Shown piece by piece: positions 1-9,002 of a DNA stretch of 64,000 nucleotides. How positions within the stretch are numbered: the stretch's first letter is position 1; each line of letters begins with the position of its first letter. The stretch lies in contig NZ_JACJPX010000021.1 of the NCBI RefSeq assembly GCF_014696315.1, positions 1 to 64,000 of the forward strand. The letters run 5' to 3'. The position numbers were made by a program, and so were the translations under genes. This DNA is from Calothrix membranacea FACHB-236 (GTDB taxonomy: Bacteria; Cyanobacteriota; Cyanobacteriia; Cyanobacteriales; Nostocaceae). Below the pieces are notes generated by a model. The model saw nothing but the letters and a program-made list of their open reading frames with translations, searched no databases and was not told the origin of the DNA.

Positions 1-53
1 TATTAATTCCAACCCCTTTGAAATTAGCGATCGCTTGTGGGTGAAAAATCACC

Positions 54-905
54 TTGACTCTGACGAGGAAAAACTACGGGTTTCAACATAGACGAGGTTT
101 AGAAAGTCCGATTATTTTGATTTTGGCTTATGATACCCTTTATCGTAATACAACATTTTTTACAAATTGTCATCCCGATTTAGGCTACCGTTGGTACGAT
201 GAATGTTATTTATGGCAGTTATGTGTCGCTTCGGCAGCGGCTCCTTCGTTTTTTCCACCTTATAATTTAGAGCCTGTTAATAAAGAGAAATTTGGCAATT
301 GGGTATTTCCACATATTGATGGTGGCGTATCAGCTAATAATCCGGCTTTGGCGGCGCTGAGTTTAATTATGCGGATCAGCCAATGTTCAGATCGGGTTGT
401 TTCCCAAGAAACAAAGTGCAAATATAAGCTAGAAAACCTCCAGATGGAAGACATATCTATCCTTTCTATAGGAACTGGTCAAACTGGCGAACCTTATCAA
501 TTTGAGCAAATCAATAAGTGGAAGCCTTTAGACTGGGCACAGCATATTCCTGATATATTTATGGAGCCAACATCTGAGGTTAATAGCACTATTTGTCGCC
601 AGATTATGGGTGGATATGAATCTCAAAGGTATTTACGCCTTCAGTTTGACCTCAATGAGAGATTTAAGGCGAAGCCAGGAGAAACATATAAAGACAGTAG
701 AGTCTTATTGCGCCCAGAAGAACGGAAAAATAAATATACAGATATCAAGGTGAGTGAAGACATAGATAACGCTCACAGAGACATTATTGCACAATGGATA
801 TATACTACATCTGCATACATAGATGAAGGTCATACATACTATACGAGAGATGATGTAGGGCCTACAGTAAAAGATGCGATCGCATCTTTTATTGCTGTTA
901 ACTAG
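54..905 (+). CDS. patatin-like phospholipase, C-terminal part (5' end missing or frameshifted)
   Basis: Patatin-family proteins are serine acyl hydrolases with a Ser-Asp dyad. Visible here is the C-terminal half. An AYDTLYRNTTFF strand is followed by CVASAAAPSFFPPY, and then by HIDGGVSANNPALAAL, where Asp89 of the DGG motif would be the catalytic aspartate. The GXSXG nucleophile elbow expected about 150-200 residues earlier is not in this frame: a TGA at 42-44 closes it upstream. A different frame is open from 2 to 91. Either the gene is frameshifted near 45-91 or this is a remnant. The annotated start is only the first usable codon of the open stretch and has no clear ribosome binding site. 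Family call fairly sure, intactness doubtful. Confidence 0.6.
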   Translation: MTLTRKNYGFQHRRGLESPIILILAYDTLYRNTTFFTNCHPDLGYRWYDECYLWQLCVASAAAPSFFPPYNLEPVNKEKFGNWVFPHIDGGVSANNPALAALSLIMRISQCSDRVVSQETKCKYKLENLQMEDISILSIGTGQTGEPYQFEQINKWKPLDWAQHIPDIFMEPTSEVNSTICRQIMGGYESQRYLRLQFDLNERFKAKPGETYKDSRVLLRPEERKNKYTDIKVSEDIDNAHRDIIAQWIYTTSAYIDEGHTYYTRDDVGPTVKDAIASFIAVN

Positions 906-959
906 TTACATCTACTTAAAAGCATATAAAAAATATAATCCTTAAGGCTATTTAGATAG

Positions 960-1000
960 AAATCTCGTATGTTTACGAGATTTTCGCGTATTTATACGCG
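960..1000 (+). terminator. tandem hairpins after the patatin gene
   Basis: A perfect 10-bp stem (aaatctcgta, 960-969, with tacgagattt, 974-983; loop of 4) is followed at once by a 6-bp stem (cgcgta, 985-990, with tacgcg, 995-1000). They lie about 55 bases after the stop codon. There is only a short T run, so this could be a terminator or a pair of mRNA-stabilising hairpins. Confidence 0.45.
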
Positions 1001-2459
1001 CCACAATCAGGATTTTTGTGTTTGTTTCAGTAAGAGCTACATATTGATGATAAAAATTTCGGTTTCTGAATGTAGGATTCAATTAGATTATTAAATATAT
1101 TAATCTCTCTGGACAAATTTTATCTGTATAAATATTTAATTTCTCAGCAAAATAATCTACATAAGCCTAAGTTATACTGCTGAAATCAGTTTGGTAATTT
1201 TGAAACTTTTAAAAAATATATTTAGGTATTTCCGTATTATGAGCGTTTTCTCAGTAATTTGAGAAAGTCTGACTAGACAATAAATCTCTGTTAGTTATGT
1301 ATAAACGCTGTTTTCAAGCAATCAAAAATACAGATATGCTTAGATAACAAATCTTAAAATTTGCAAAAATGCAAATCAAACAATAGATTTAACAGTATTG
1401 TGCCAGCAGGCTAATTACTGTTGTAAAAGATTAAATTAGAACCACCCAACAATCATTACAACAAGCTCGAAACTCCATCTTCTTAAGGTAATTTAAGGAT
1501 GAGCAAGCATAATGCCAGCAGCTTACAAAATCTCGACAATATTAATAGCATAACTAAAAATAATTCTAAAAAGAGTTGTTTTTTGAATGCAGGCATTGAT
1601 TAAATCTGGTAATTACCTAGCACTGCTATGCAGAAATCAATCAATTTTCGATTTACATTAGCGAAGCGATAGCTTTGCATAGCTTCTTATAGAGAGGAAC
1701 AAGTATCTTTTTGATAGGCTCGGAAGAAAAGTGGTGTCGAGCAAACAAAAACCAATCCAAAATCTAAAATTTCTACAGTCAAAAGCAGTCAGATGTTAGT
1801 TCATCAAACTTCTACCACAAGAGAAACCTGATCTCTATGGTATGTAAACCATGTGTGGCATTTCCTTAGCCAGCAGGATAGCAACTAGCATTTAAAAGTC
1901 AAACATTGTTTATTCTAAAATTTTGTCTTGACTTTGAAACTTTACGTAGTCATAAAACATCTTTCCTTAAAGTGGCGATACTAGATATCCCCTATAAAAG
2001 AATTGCGCTAGCTAAATGCTTTGAGTCAAGTGTAATTCATCTACTCTTAATTTCTGCTTAAGCAAAAAATTAATGGTGGATACAAATGGTGTGTCTATCT
2101 TTTGTCATTTGGGTCTTGTGTACATTTAGCAAACAAATTAGGTAAGGTAAAAATGTTAATTAATTCCTCAGATGAACGTGGTAGCGGCAGATAGTACAAG
2201 CATAGATTACCTCTTAGCTATTTGCAAAATTTGATTCGGTTTATGGGTGCTGAGTACAATGAAAAATCGCTCAAGCTAGATGCTTGGGCAAATCAGAAAT
2301 TTATTTTTTGAAAATAGTTAATGCTAGAAGAAAGTTGCAAAGAAGGATATCCTGCTTCGCCAACTTCCGATGGCTACTAATCTATTTGTGTTGTCTGAAA
2401 CCATTTACTAACCTAGTACTCAGCACTAGGTTACATCCAAGAGCATTGTTATTGAGTAT

Positions 2460-2510
2460 AGGGCATTGGAATTGCGGACTAGGGAATATACCTGCCCAAT
2501 CCAATGCCCT
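2460..2510. repeat. inverted repeat with 29-base loop
   Basis: agggcattgga (2460-2470) pairs perfectly with tccaatgccct (2500-2510). It lies about 120 bases before the next gene, so it could be a leader structure or a repeat relic. The gggcattgg word also recurs in heptamer repeat blocks of this window. Confidence 0.4.
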
Positions 2511-2631
2511 GTCTCTATGGAGTTAATCTTTGTTTATAACCAGAGAAAGATGTAAAGATTACTAAACTTGGAGAAATTTAGGTAATAGAGATGGAAATTT
2601 TTCACATCTTGGCAAAGCTACCAAATCTTCC

Positions 2632-3750
2632 ATGCAAAACAATCTGGTTATGTTCCCCAGCCTGAAGGTGGTAGGGAATGATTCACACGCAACGAACACA
2701 AAGCCTACTAAATACAACTACGCTGAGCAGCTATTTATAGAACTGCTTGCAACGGAAAATTTAGATGAGCAACTAGAAAATGTTGCTGGGAAAGCCAAGG
2801 CGTTTGAACAGACGCTGTCAATAGCAATTCATGCAGCTTATGAAAATGGCTGTGGTGAGCAAGATGCTCATCTGTTTTTACAAAGAATACTTTATCGGAT
2901 TAATCGACTGAATTTGTTTTGGTATGACGATTTGCGACATTATGACAATGAGCGATCGCTTTACTTGTCTTCATGTCGTAATCAAATCGAAGCTGCTTGG
3001 CAAGCTTGGGAACTAGCGCAATTAGATTTGCCAAGATTGCAAAAATTGAATGCCAAACAAGCACTTACTGAACGTGCATCTTTTGATGTCGATCCACCGT
3101 TATCGTCGGATAGTCGCTATCTTCGTGAAGAAATGAGCGAGGTTGGCTATCGTCACTTATTAGCGATCGCATCTTTTGATGGCTTGGTAGAAGGTAGTCG
3201 TATGACCAACATTTTGGGCGGTGCGGCGAATGAAGTCCAATGTACGCTGGTGCGGGTCTTTTTGGAAGAATACGGCAACGGTCGCTTACCTCGCAAGCAC
3301 TCAACATTTTTTGCCCAAATGTTAGATGAGTTTGGGATGAATACTGAACCTGAGGGATATTTTGATTTAGTACCTTGGGAAGTCTTAGCTTGTGATAACC
3401 ATAATTTCTTAACTACACAGCGTAAACGCTATTTTCTGCGCTACAGTGGTGCGTTAACCTATTTTGAAGTGGCTGGCCCGGGTACTTATCGAAATTATTT
3501 GACGGCGGCGCAACGATTGGGATTGTCACAAGCAGCTATGGGTTATTGGGAACTGCACATTAAGGAAGATGAACGCCACGGTCGTTGGATGTTGGATGAT
3601 GTGGCTTTACCTTTGGCAGATAAGTATCCCGATGATGCTTGGGAATTGGTACTAGGTTATGACCAAGAGAAATTTATGGGCGATCGCGCTGCAAAAGCTG
3701 TTGTTCGTTCAATACGTGAAGTTGAACAAGCTGCTTTAGGTAGTAGATAA
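2632..3750 (+). CDS. iron-containing redox enzyme, haem-oxygenase-like fold (HDO type)
   Basis: 372 residues. The C-terminal half resembles the haem-oxygenase-like di-iron oxidases and oxygenases that cyanobacterial genomes label iron-containing redox enzyme. Candidate metal ligands are the acidic residues of EEYGNG (about 212-214), His223 in RKHSTFF, and the cluster ELHIKEDERHGRW (His309, Asp313, His316) followed by Asp322/323. The first 150 residues are less recognisable and mostly helical. Substrate unknown. The gene is single, followed by its own terminator hairpin at 3805-3845, so it is probably transcribed alone. A methyltransferase follows on the same strand. The ATG is the first in frame. 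Fold call good, reaction unknown. Confidence 0.65.
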   Translation: MQNNLVMFPSLKVVGNDSHATNTKPTKYNYAEQLFIELLATENLDEQLENVAGKAKAFEQTLSIAIHAAYENGCGEQDAHLFLQRILYRINRLNLFWYDDLRHYDNERSLYLSSCRNQIEAAWQAWELAQLDLPRLQKLNAKQALTERASFDVDPPLSSDSRYLREEMSEVGYRHLLAIASFDGLVEGSRMTNILGGAANEVQCTLVRVFLEEYGNGRLPRKHSTFFAQMLDEFGMNTEPEGYFDLVPWEVLACDNHNFLTTQRKRYFLRYSGALTYFEVAGPGTYRNYLTAAQRLGLSQAAMGYWELHIKEDERHGRWMLDDVALPLADKYPDDAWELVLGYDQEKFMGDRAAKAVVRSIREVEQAALGSR

Positions 3751-3804
3751 ATATAGCCCTGAAAATAGTATTAGTTACATCCTACTAATTTACTCAAAAA
3801 TAGC

Positions 3805-3845
3805 TTTCTTTAGTAACAGCTTGATTACTAAAGAAACAGTTTTTA
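3805..3845 (+). terminator. intrinsic terminator
   Basis: A perfect 12-bp stem (tttctttagtaa, 3805-3816, with ttactaaagaaa, 3825-3836) has an 8-base loop and is followed by a T run at 3840-3844. It sits 55 bases after the stop of the iron-enzyme gene and before the methyltransferase. Confidence 0.6.
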
Positions 3846-3916
3846 TTGTCTGAATATATTCGCCGCATTATTTTTTCTGCAAGTTGGATTATACCTTAAA
3901 TTGGAATCGAGGTCAC

Positions 3917-4612
3917 ATGAAAGATATATTTTTCTGCCCAGAAGAATCTAATTTTTACTCAAATTGTTTAGAAACCTTAGTTTTGAGGAATTGTCAAGAT
4001 CCTGAGTCTATTGTTGAGTTTGGATCTGGCGATGGCAGCCCTGTAATTAACTCATTATTGAGAAACCAATTTGAAGGTGTAATCCACGGATTTGAGTTAA
4101 ATATCTCTGCCTGGAAAGCTGCTAATTTAACAATCGATGAGTATAACCTGACCAATAAATATATTATCAATAATTCCTGTTTATTTACATCTGAAAAACC
4201 CAAAGGCAAATATCTTGTAGCCAATCCGCCATATCTCCCTGCACCGGATAAAGATATTTATATGCCCCTATTATTTGGAGGTATAGATGGAGCAACAATT
4301 ACTAATGAACTTTTATCTTTAGACTATGAAAATGTACTTGTTTTAGTTTCTAGTTTTTCTAATCCTGTAAGTACCATTGCTCAAGCGCAAGAGCATGGAT
4401 ATGTTGTAAATAACTTTGTTGTTTTACCTTTAAAGTTTGGCTACTATAGCTCAGAACCAAAAGTTAAAAAGCACATTGAAAATTTACGTAAACATAAAAT
4501 GGCATTTTATTCTGGTGACTATTACTTCTTGGCAGGGGTTTTATTTAGTAAATGCCAACAAGATACACCAGATTTATCTAAAGAATTAGCCCAGGTAATG
4601 ACCAGTTTATAA
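3917..4612 (+). CDS. class I SAM-dependent methyltransferase with NPPY motif
   Basis: About 231 residues. EFGSGDGSP is the glycine-rich SAM-binding loop (motif I), and VANPPYLP is the NPPY motif of enzymes that methylate nitrogen atoms, such as PrmC/HemK-type glutamine methyltransferases or N6-adenine methyltransferases. There is no target-recognition domain, and the protein is shorter than typical DNA methyltransferases, so a protein, RNA or small-molecule target is more likely. I chose the ATG at 3917, preceded by GAGG 4 bases upstream; a TTG at 3884 would add 11 residues but lacks a binding site. The substrate cannot be read from sequence. Confidence 0.65.
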   Translation: MKDIFFCPEESNFYSNCLETLVLRNCQDPESIVEFGSGDGSPVINSLLRNQFEGVIHGFELNISAWKAANLTIDEYNLTNKYIINNSCLFTSEKPKGKYLVANPPYLPAPDKDIYMPLLFGGIDGATITNELLSLDYENVLVLVSSFSNPVSTIAQAQEHGYVVNNFVVLPLKFGYYSSEPKVKKHIENLRKHKMAFYSGDYYFLAGVLFSKCQQDTPDLSKELAQVMTSL

Positions 4613-5282
4613 TTTACAGCAGATTTTAAGTTGCTGATATATAGATAATTGTAAGGGCACGGCATTGCCGACCCCTCGCACCTCATTTACCTGAAATACT
4701 CTGTAATTAATAAACAGCATTTCTCTAGCTATCTTGTAGTGATAAATTTAGGGTGCGTTACTTTGCTAACGCACCCTATAAAATTCATATTGGATATCTA
4801 AACACGTAGGGTGTGTTGTCGCGTAGCGCAACGCACCAAAGCCCAGAATAAGGTGCGTTATACTTCGTGATAACGCACCCTACACATACTTAAATTTTTT
4901 CAATAATTAAATCGGATTTCTATATCATAATTTATGAAGTTTTTAGTAAGCGCTAAATTGCTTTAAATTGAGGGCTGAAGTTCTGAGTACGAAATTATTT
5001 TTCCTTGAGAATTATTCTAATAGACTACTATTTTGAAAAAAGAAGGCGACAAATATATTTATTTCTTCTTTTCTGTTATTGGTTAAAAGATCCCTTTTTA
5101 GTAATCTACAGCAGTTTGCAGCTCAATAAACTACAGTAAAGACACAAATAATGTTGCGTCTTTATACTGAGTATTGATTTTTATGAAGCAGCTTTTGAGA
5201 CCTAAAGGTAATTCTGATATTTTTAGAGACGTATTACTAAAAGCGCAAATTGTCTAATTAATGACATTGCAAGGGTGTTTTA
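4613..5282. other. intergenic region with hairpin repeats
   Basis: No gene seen. The first half carries interspersed palindromic repeats built on the word ggtgcgtta/taacgcacc (separate entry) and a related gggcacggcattgcc palindrome near 4655. The second half is plain AT-rich sequence upstream of the CD225 gene. Confidence 0.6.
4750..4880. repeat. three REP-like hairpins (GGTGCGTTA family)
   Basis: Three successive palindromes. First: agggtgcgtta (4750-4760) with taacgcaccct (4767-4777), 11 bp perfect. Second: ggtgtgttg (from 4809) with caacgcacc, loop tcgcgtagcg. Third: ggtgcgtta (4852-4860) with taacgcacc (4871-4879). The same family recurs at 51330-51361 and, as an atgcgtta variant, at 51820-51845. 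Such interspersed hairpins are common in Nostoc-type genomes. Confidence 0.75.
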
Positions 5283-5537
5283 ATGCAATCTCAGAATGTA
5301 CCCAACTATTTGCCACAAGCAATTTTAACTACACTTTTCTGCTGTTTACCGTTTGGAATTGTGGCGATTGTCTATGCGGCCCAAGTAAATACAAAGCTGC
5401 AAGCAGGAGATTATGAAGGGGCAATGCAAGCATCCAAAAGTGCCAAAACATGGTGCTGGGTATCCTTTGGTTCAGGATTAGCTGTGTTCTTAATTTATTT
5501 TCTCCTAATAATTCTGGCTTCTTTGGCACCGCAATAA
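5283..5537 (+). CDS. CD225/dispanin family small membrane protein
   Basis: 84 residues. Two hydrophobic segments (about 10-33 and 57-81) flank a short polar loop, QVNTKLQAGDYEGAMQASKSAK. The order, with the FCCLPFGIVAIVYAAQV start and the GDYEGAMQAS loop, is the CD225/dispanin pattern, related to interferon-induced transmembrane proteins. In bacteria the function is unknown. A DUF2752 gene follows after 45 bases on the same strand, and this pairing suggests a shared transcript and a joint membrane role. ATG start. Confidence 0.75.
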   Translation: MQSQNVPNYLPQAILTTLFCCLPFGIVAIVYAAQVNTKLQAGDYEGAMQASKSAKTWCWVSFGSGLAVFLIYFLLIILASLAPQ

Positions 5538-5582
5538 ATAAATTATGCAGCGTTAAAAATTGCAAGAAATTTACTTACAAAA

Positions 5583-6014
5583 ATGAACATAATTTCTCGT
5601 CGCTCTTCTTCTATATCTGTAAGAACGTTAAAAGTAGCAGTACTTTCAGGCGTTATTGTTGTAGCTGCAATTGTTCTCTACTTTTTCAATCCTAGTAATT
5701 CTTCGATTTACCCTCCCAGCCCATTTCGAGCGCTAACTGGCTTATATTGTCCTGGTTGTGGTACGCTACGAGCCTTACATCATTTACTCCACGGGCATAT
5801 TTTCAAGGCTTTTGATTTGAACCCGTTGATGATTTTAGCGATGCCATATTTGGTTTATTCTTATGTGTCATATAGCGCGCCTGTAATTCTTCGTGAAAAA
5901 ATTCCCCAAGTTTTTATTAAACCCACTTGGATTTGGCTGGTGTTGAAAATTATTTTGGCGTATTGGGTATTACGAAATCTTCCTTTTGCTCCGTTTTCTT
6001 GGTTAGCACCTTGA
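5583..6014 (+). CDS. DUF2752 domain membrane protein
   Basis: 143 residues. One membrane span near residues 16-37 precedes the hallmark LYCPGCGTLRALHHLLHGH (about 57-75), the Cys-rich signature of DUF2752, then two more hydrophobic stretches (about 83-100 and 115-130). Function is unknown; the CPGCG pair may bind metal or undergo redox chemistry. It is likely cotranscribed with the CD225 gene 45 bases upstream. Confidence 0.8.
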   Translation: MNIISRRSSSISVRTLKVAVLSGVIVVAAIVLYFFNPSNSSIYPPSPFRALTGLYCPGCGTLRALHHLLHGHIFKAFDLNPLMILAMPYLVYSYVSYSAPVILREKIPQVFIKPTWIWLVLKIILAYWVLRNLPFAPFSWLAP

Positions 6015-6251
6015 AAAAAAGTAGCCATCATGAACTGCGTACACCAGAACACATGAAAAATTCATTAATCCCCCTTGCTCCCTGCTCCCCTGCTTTTTCA
6101 AGCTAGGTTGGAGTAATTAAAGATAACTGAAATTCCCGTAGCGTCTCTGACAGTAGAAAGCGATCGCATCCAAAATCATAGCTTGGAAATTACCTATGAA
6201 ATTACAAGGATTTCAAGGCTTAATCCACAATGAATGCGAATTATCAATTCC

Positions 6252-6995
6252 TTAGTTTTCTAACCAAGTGCGGTAGGAATTTGCGACGATCGCGGCCTGG
6301 GTGCGATCGCGCAGGTTCATTCTCGTTAAAATATGGGTGATGTGATTTCTGACCGTTCCTTCAGATAAATGCAGGTTTTGGGCAATTTCGCGGTTATTTG
6401 ACCCTTCTGCTAGCAATAGCAGGACTTCTCGCTCTCTATCTGTTAATTCTGTTAAGCCTGGCGGTAATGGCTTGGATGAGTTTGTCTTTGTCAATGGCGC
6501 TTCTGCAATTACTTTTTCCACAATTCCTGGGCCAAATTGGGTATAGCCTTGGTGAACTGATTGAATTGCTTTGGCAAGTTCATCGGCGGGAGTATCTTTT
6601 AACAAATATCCCTTCGCCCCAAAACGCAGCGCTTCTGCGACATAGTCTGTATCGTTAAATGTAGTCAGAATCAAAACTTTGATACCTGGAAATTGCTGAC
6701 AAATTATCTGTGTGGCTTGTACACCATTCATCACAGGCATTCGGATATCCATCAGCACCACATCAGGGAATTGGTTGATTTCCTGCAAAGCTACGAGTTG
6801 TGCGATCGCACTTTGTCCATTATTAGCCTCACCCACCACTTGCAAACCCGGCTTTGACTCTAACAGCGTCTTCAAACCCTGTCGCACAATTTCTTGATCC
6901 TCAACAAGTAATAATTTAATCAAATTGGGTGTTTGGTGTTTGGTGTTGGGTGTTTGGTAATGGGTAATTGGTAATAGGTAATTGAAATTTTGCAT
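6252..6995 (-). CDS. NarL/FixJ-type response regulator (REC + LuxR HTH)
   Basis: A receiver domain (LLLVEDQE acidic pocket, VVLMDIRMP phosphoacceptor aspartate, ILTTFND, GYLLKD lysine) is followed by a LuxR-type helix-turn-helix (LTDREREVLLLLAEG..NNREIAQNLHLSEGTVRNHI). It is a DNA-binding output protein, very likely the partner of the kinase encoded just upstream. The start is unclear. An ATG at 6995 has a GGAGAAAG site, but the 24 residues that follow (LPITHYQTPNTKHQTPN) are translated heptamer repeats. The domain proper begins at a TTG at 6923, which lacks a binding site. Repeat growth has probably pushed the original start signals apart. Confidence 0.85.
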   Translation of the reverse strand: MQNFNYLLPITHYQTPNTKHQTPNLIKLLLVEDQEIVRQGLKTLLESKPGLQVVGEANNGQSAIAQLVALQEINQFPDVVLMDIRMPVMNGVQATQIICQQFPGIKVLILTTFNDTDYVAEALRFGAKGYLLKDTPADELAKAIQSVHQGYTQFGPGIVEKVIAEAPLTKTNSSKPLPPGLTELTDREREVLLLLAEGSNNREIAQNLHLSEGTVRNHITHILTRMNLRDRTQAAIVANSYRTWLEN

Positions 6996-7129
6996 TTTTT
7001 CTTTCTCCATCATCTCCCTCATCTCCCAATACGGTTCGGTTAAGAATTTTTCGTGATGATTTTGGGGTTGGAAAGACGCGATCAATCGCGTCTCTACAGG
7101 ATTTAAATGTTAATTAATCTATTTGTCTT

Positions 7130-7258
7130 ATCCAAACTGTATTGCCTCCTCCCCCAACTCCTACTCTACGAGAAGGGCTACGCCCAACGAAGAACTCGGA
7201 GAGTAGCCGCTGCGCGTCTACATCTTCCCAATCCCCAGTCCCCAGTCCCCAACCCCTA
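7130..7258. repeat. repeat block between kinase and regulator genes
   Basis: The spacer holds a palindromic motif (ctactctacgagaagggc... gagtagccgctgcgc) followed by ccccagt/ccccaac heptamers up to 7258, reaching the kinase stop codon. It separates the two-component pair by more than 200 bases although they probably work together. Confidence 0.6.
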
Positions 7259-8362
7259 CTCCTCCCCCCTGGGAAAATGTGCCATAATTCGACACCCAGC
7301 ACCAGGTTTACTAAAAAATTCTATCTGTCCCCCCATTGCGGCGGTTCGTTCGCGCATTCCTTGTAGTCCAAAGCCTGTCACCGCTTGATCGGAATCAAAG
7401 CCTTTGCCGTTATCTTGCAATATGAGTAATAATCCATCATCTCTGGTTTGGATTTTGATTTGCACATTTGTGGCGTTGGCATATTTATAAATGTTGGTTA
7501 GCCCTTCCTGAATAATGCGAAATACTACATGATTCACAGTATTAGATAAGGGTTGTGATAAATCAATTTCGCACTCTGGCTGGATATCGGTGAGGTGATA
7601 GAATTCCTCGGCAAGGTTAGCGATCGCAGTTTCGAGTAATTTTCCTTGAAGTGGATCGGAACGAATGGATGAAACTGATTCCCTTACTTCTCTTAGGGCT
7701 GCGGAACCTAGTTTTTTTGCTTCGATTAAAAACTGCTGCGCCCGTTCGCGATCGCTGTGCCACAGTGTTAATACTGTTTCCATTTGCACATTTAGCGCTA
7801 CTAAAGAATGCCCCAAAGAATCATGGATATCACGGGCAATGCGATTGCGTTCTTCTAGGGCTACCATTTCCTCAATGCGTTGATTTAATGCCCGTTCTTG
7901 TTCTAGCGATCGCCTCAGTTCTGCTTCTTTTTCTTGTAAACGCTGATTTTGTTCTTGGAGTTGCAGCTGTAAGCGGCAAAGTTTCAGCTGTACTTCAATT
8001 CGCGCTAGAACTTCTTCAATTTGAAAAGGTTTAGTAATAAAATCTATACCCCCAACTGAGAAGGCTTTTACCTTATCAAAGACTTCATTTAAAGCACTAA
8101 TAAAAATGACGGGAATCTCTTGCGTTTGCGGCTCAGACTTGATGTGTTCGCATACTTCGTAGCCACTCATTCCCGGCATATTAATGTCGAGCAAAATTAA
8201 ATCTGGTGGTTGAGCTTTTATGCCAATTAATGCCATTGCTCCATTGGTAACACTCCGCACTTCATAACCTTGCTCTGTCAGCATTGCTGATAGTAAACGC
8301 AGGTTATCTAGGGTGTCGTCAATGATGAGAATATCTCCTTTGCTTGACTGGTTAAATTGCAT
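7256..8362 (-). CDS. REC-fused NarX/LiaS-type sensor histidine kinase
   Basis: 368 residues, cytoplasmic. The order is: receiver domain (IIDDTLDN, LLDINMPG with Asp59 as phosphoacceptor, TKPF lysine); a coiled coil of about 50 residues (QLQLQEQNQRLQEKEAEL); HisKA_3 (ERNRIARDIHDSLGHSL, His180); and HATPase_c (EGLTNIYKYANATN, DNGKGF, GFGLQGMRER). HisKA_3 kinases pair with NarL-type regulators, and such a regulator follows on the same strand, so this is a two-component system with an extra input receiver. The ATG at 8362 follows GAGAAG; a TTG at 8398 would add 12 residues. There is no sensor or membrane domain, so the receiver is probably the input. Confidence 0.85.
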   Translation of the reverse strand: MQFNQSSKGDILIIDDTLDNLRLLSAMLTEQGYEVRSVTNGAMALIGIKAQPPDLILLDINMPGMSGYEVCEHIKSEPQTQEIPVIFISALNEVFDKVKAFSVGGIDFITKPFQIEEVLARIEVQLKLCRLQLQLQEQNQRLQEKEAELRRSLEQERALNQRIEEMVALEERNRIARDIHDSLGHSLVALNVQMETVLTLWHSDRERAQQFLIEAKKLGSAALREVRESVSSIRSDPLQGKLLETAIANLAEEFYHLTDIQPECEIDLSQPLSNTVNHVVFRIIQEGLTNIYKYANATNVQIKIQTRDDGLLLILQDNGKGFDSDQAVTGFGLQGMRERTAAMGGQIEFFSKPGAGCRIMAHFPRGEE

Positions 8363-9002
8363 ACTTCTCAACGAGATAAGAGAATCATTAATTATCAATT
8401 TTCAGCCATTTTAGATTTTAGATTTATAAAAATGATTTTATTGAGTGTTGATTGCGAATAAGAAAATCTGTCTTTCCCATGCCCCATGCCCCATGCCCCA
8501 TGCCCATTCTTAAGATATAAGGTAAAAAAAGAATTTCATATTTACTTCTCTATTTGTGTACCTCATTTAGTTGCAAACTGATATATATTCAATGAACCAA
8601 ATTGAATTGCTATACTGAAATTAATTTTATTAGCAGCGATCAAGAACTTATCGCCAACGCCTTCTACAATTTACATTTATTAATATTATCGATGGTTCTG
8701 TGTAAGGTTTTTAGCTTGATCAAAAAATAATGGGGATAACTGCATAATTTTTAGGACACTTGCTGATAAATAAATTTGGTTTCGGACTGACAACAAATTG
8801 TAGATTTGTTGTGTTGCCATTAAGGGTGGTTTTAGTCCGCCAAATTATTACATAGTACATTCTTATTGCATACTACCCTATGGTGTAGTTTTATCTCAGA
8901 CAGCTGATCCTCTATATTATGCTTAAGCAATTTATTGCCTTGAGGAGGTTCTGAGCCAGCATTCGCATCTACAGATTGCTGTTTCATTAAAGGAGTTTAA
9001 AG
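8363..9002. other. divergent intergenic region between two signalling loci
   Basis: About 640 bases separate the minus-strand kinase and the plus-strand hybrid kinase. It holds a run of ccccatg heptamers (8476-8507) and otherwise AT-rich sequence. An AAGGAG ribosome binding site is present 7-8 bases before the ATG at 9003. No gene seen. Confidence 0.6.

Larger units (their letters stand above)
906..2631. other. 1.7 kb stretch without a convincing gene
   Basis: AT-rich sequence with stops in all frames. An open frame at 2284-2526 has no ribosome binding site or family features and I do not believe it. The stretch holds a double hairpin just after the patatin gene (960-1000) and a long-loop inverted repeat (2460-2510). 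No tRNA, transposase or CRISPR signature was seen. Its length is unusual for this otherwise gene-dense window, so a small RNA or decayed DNA is possible. Confidence 0.5.

Noticed and set aside
2284-2526. 80-residue gene
   Set aside because: No family features or binding site, and its end overlaps an inverted repeat.
7651-8034. 127-residue protein opposite the REC-kinase gene
   Set aside because: Overlaps coiled coil and HisKA_3 coding sequence; no features of its own.
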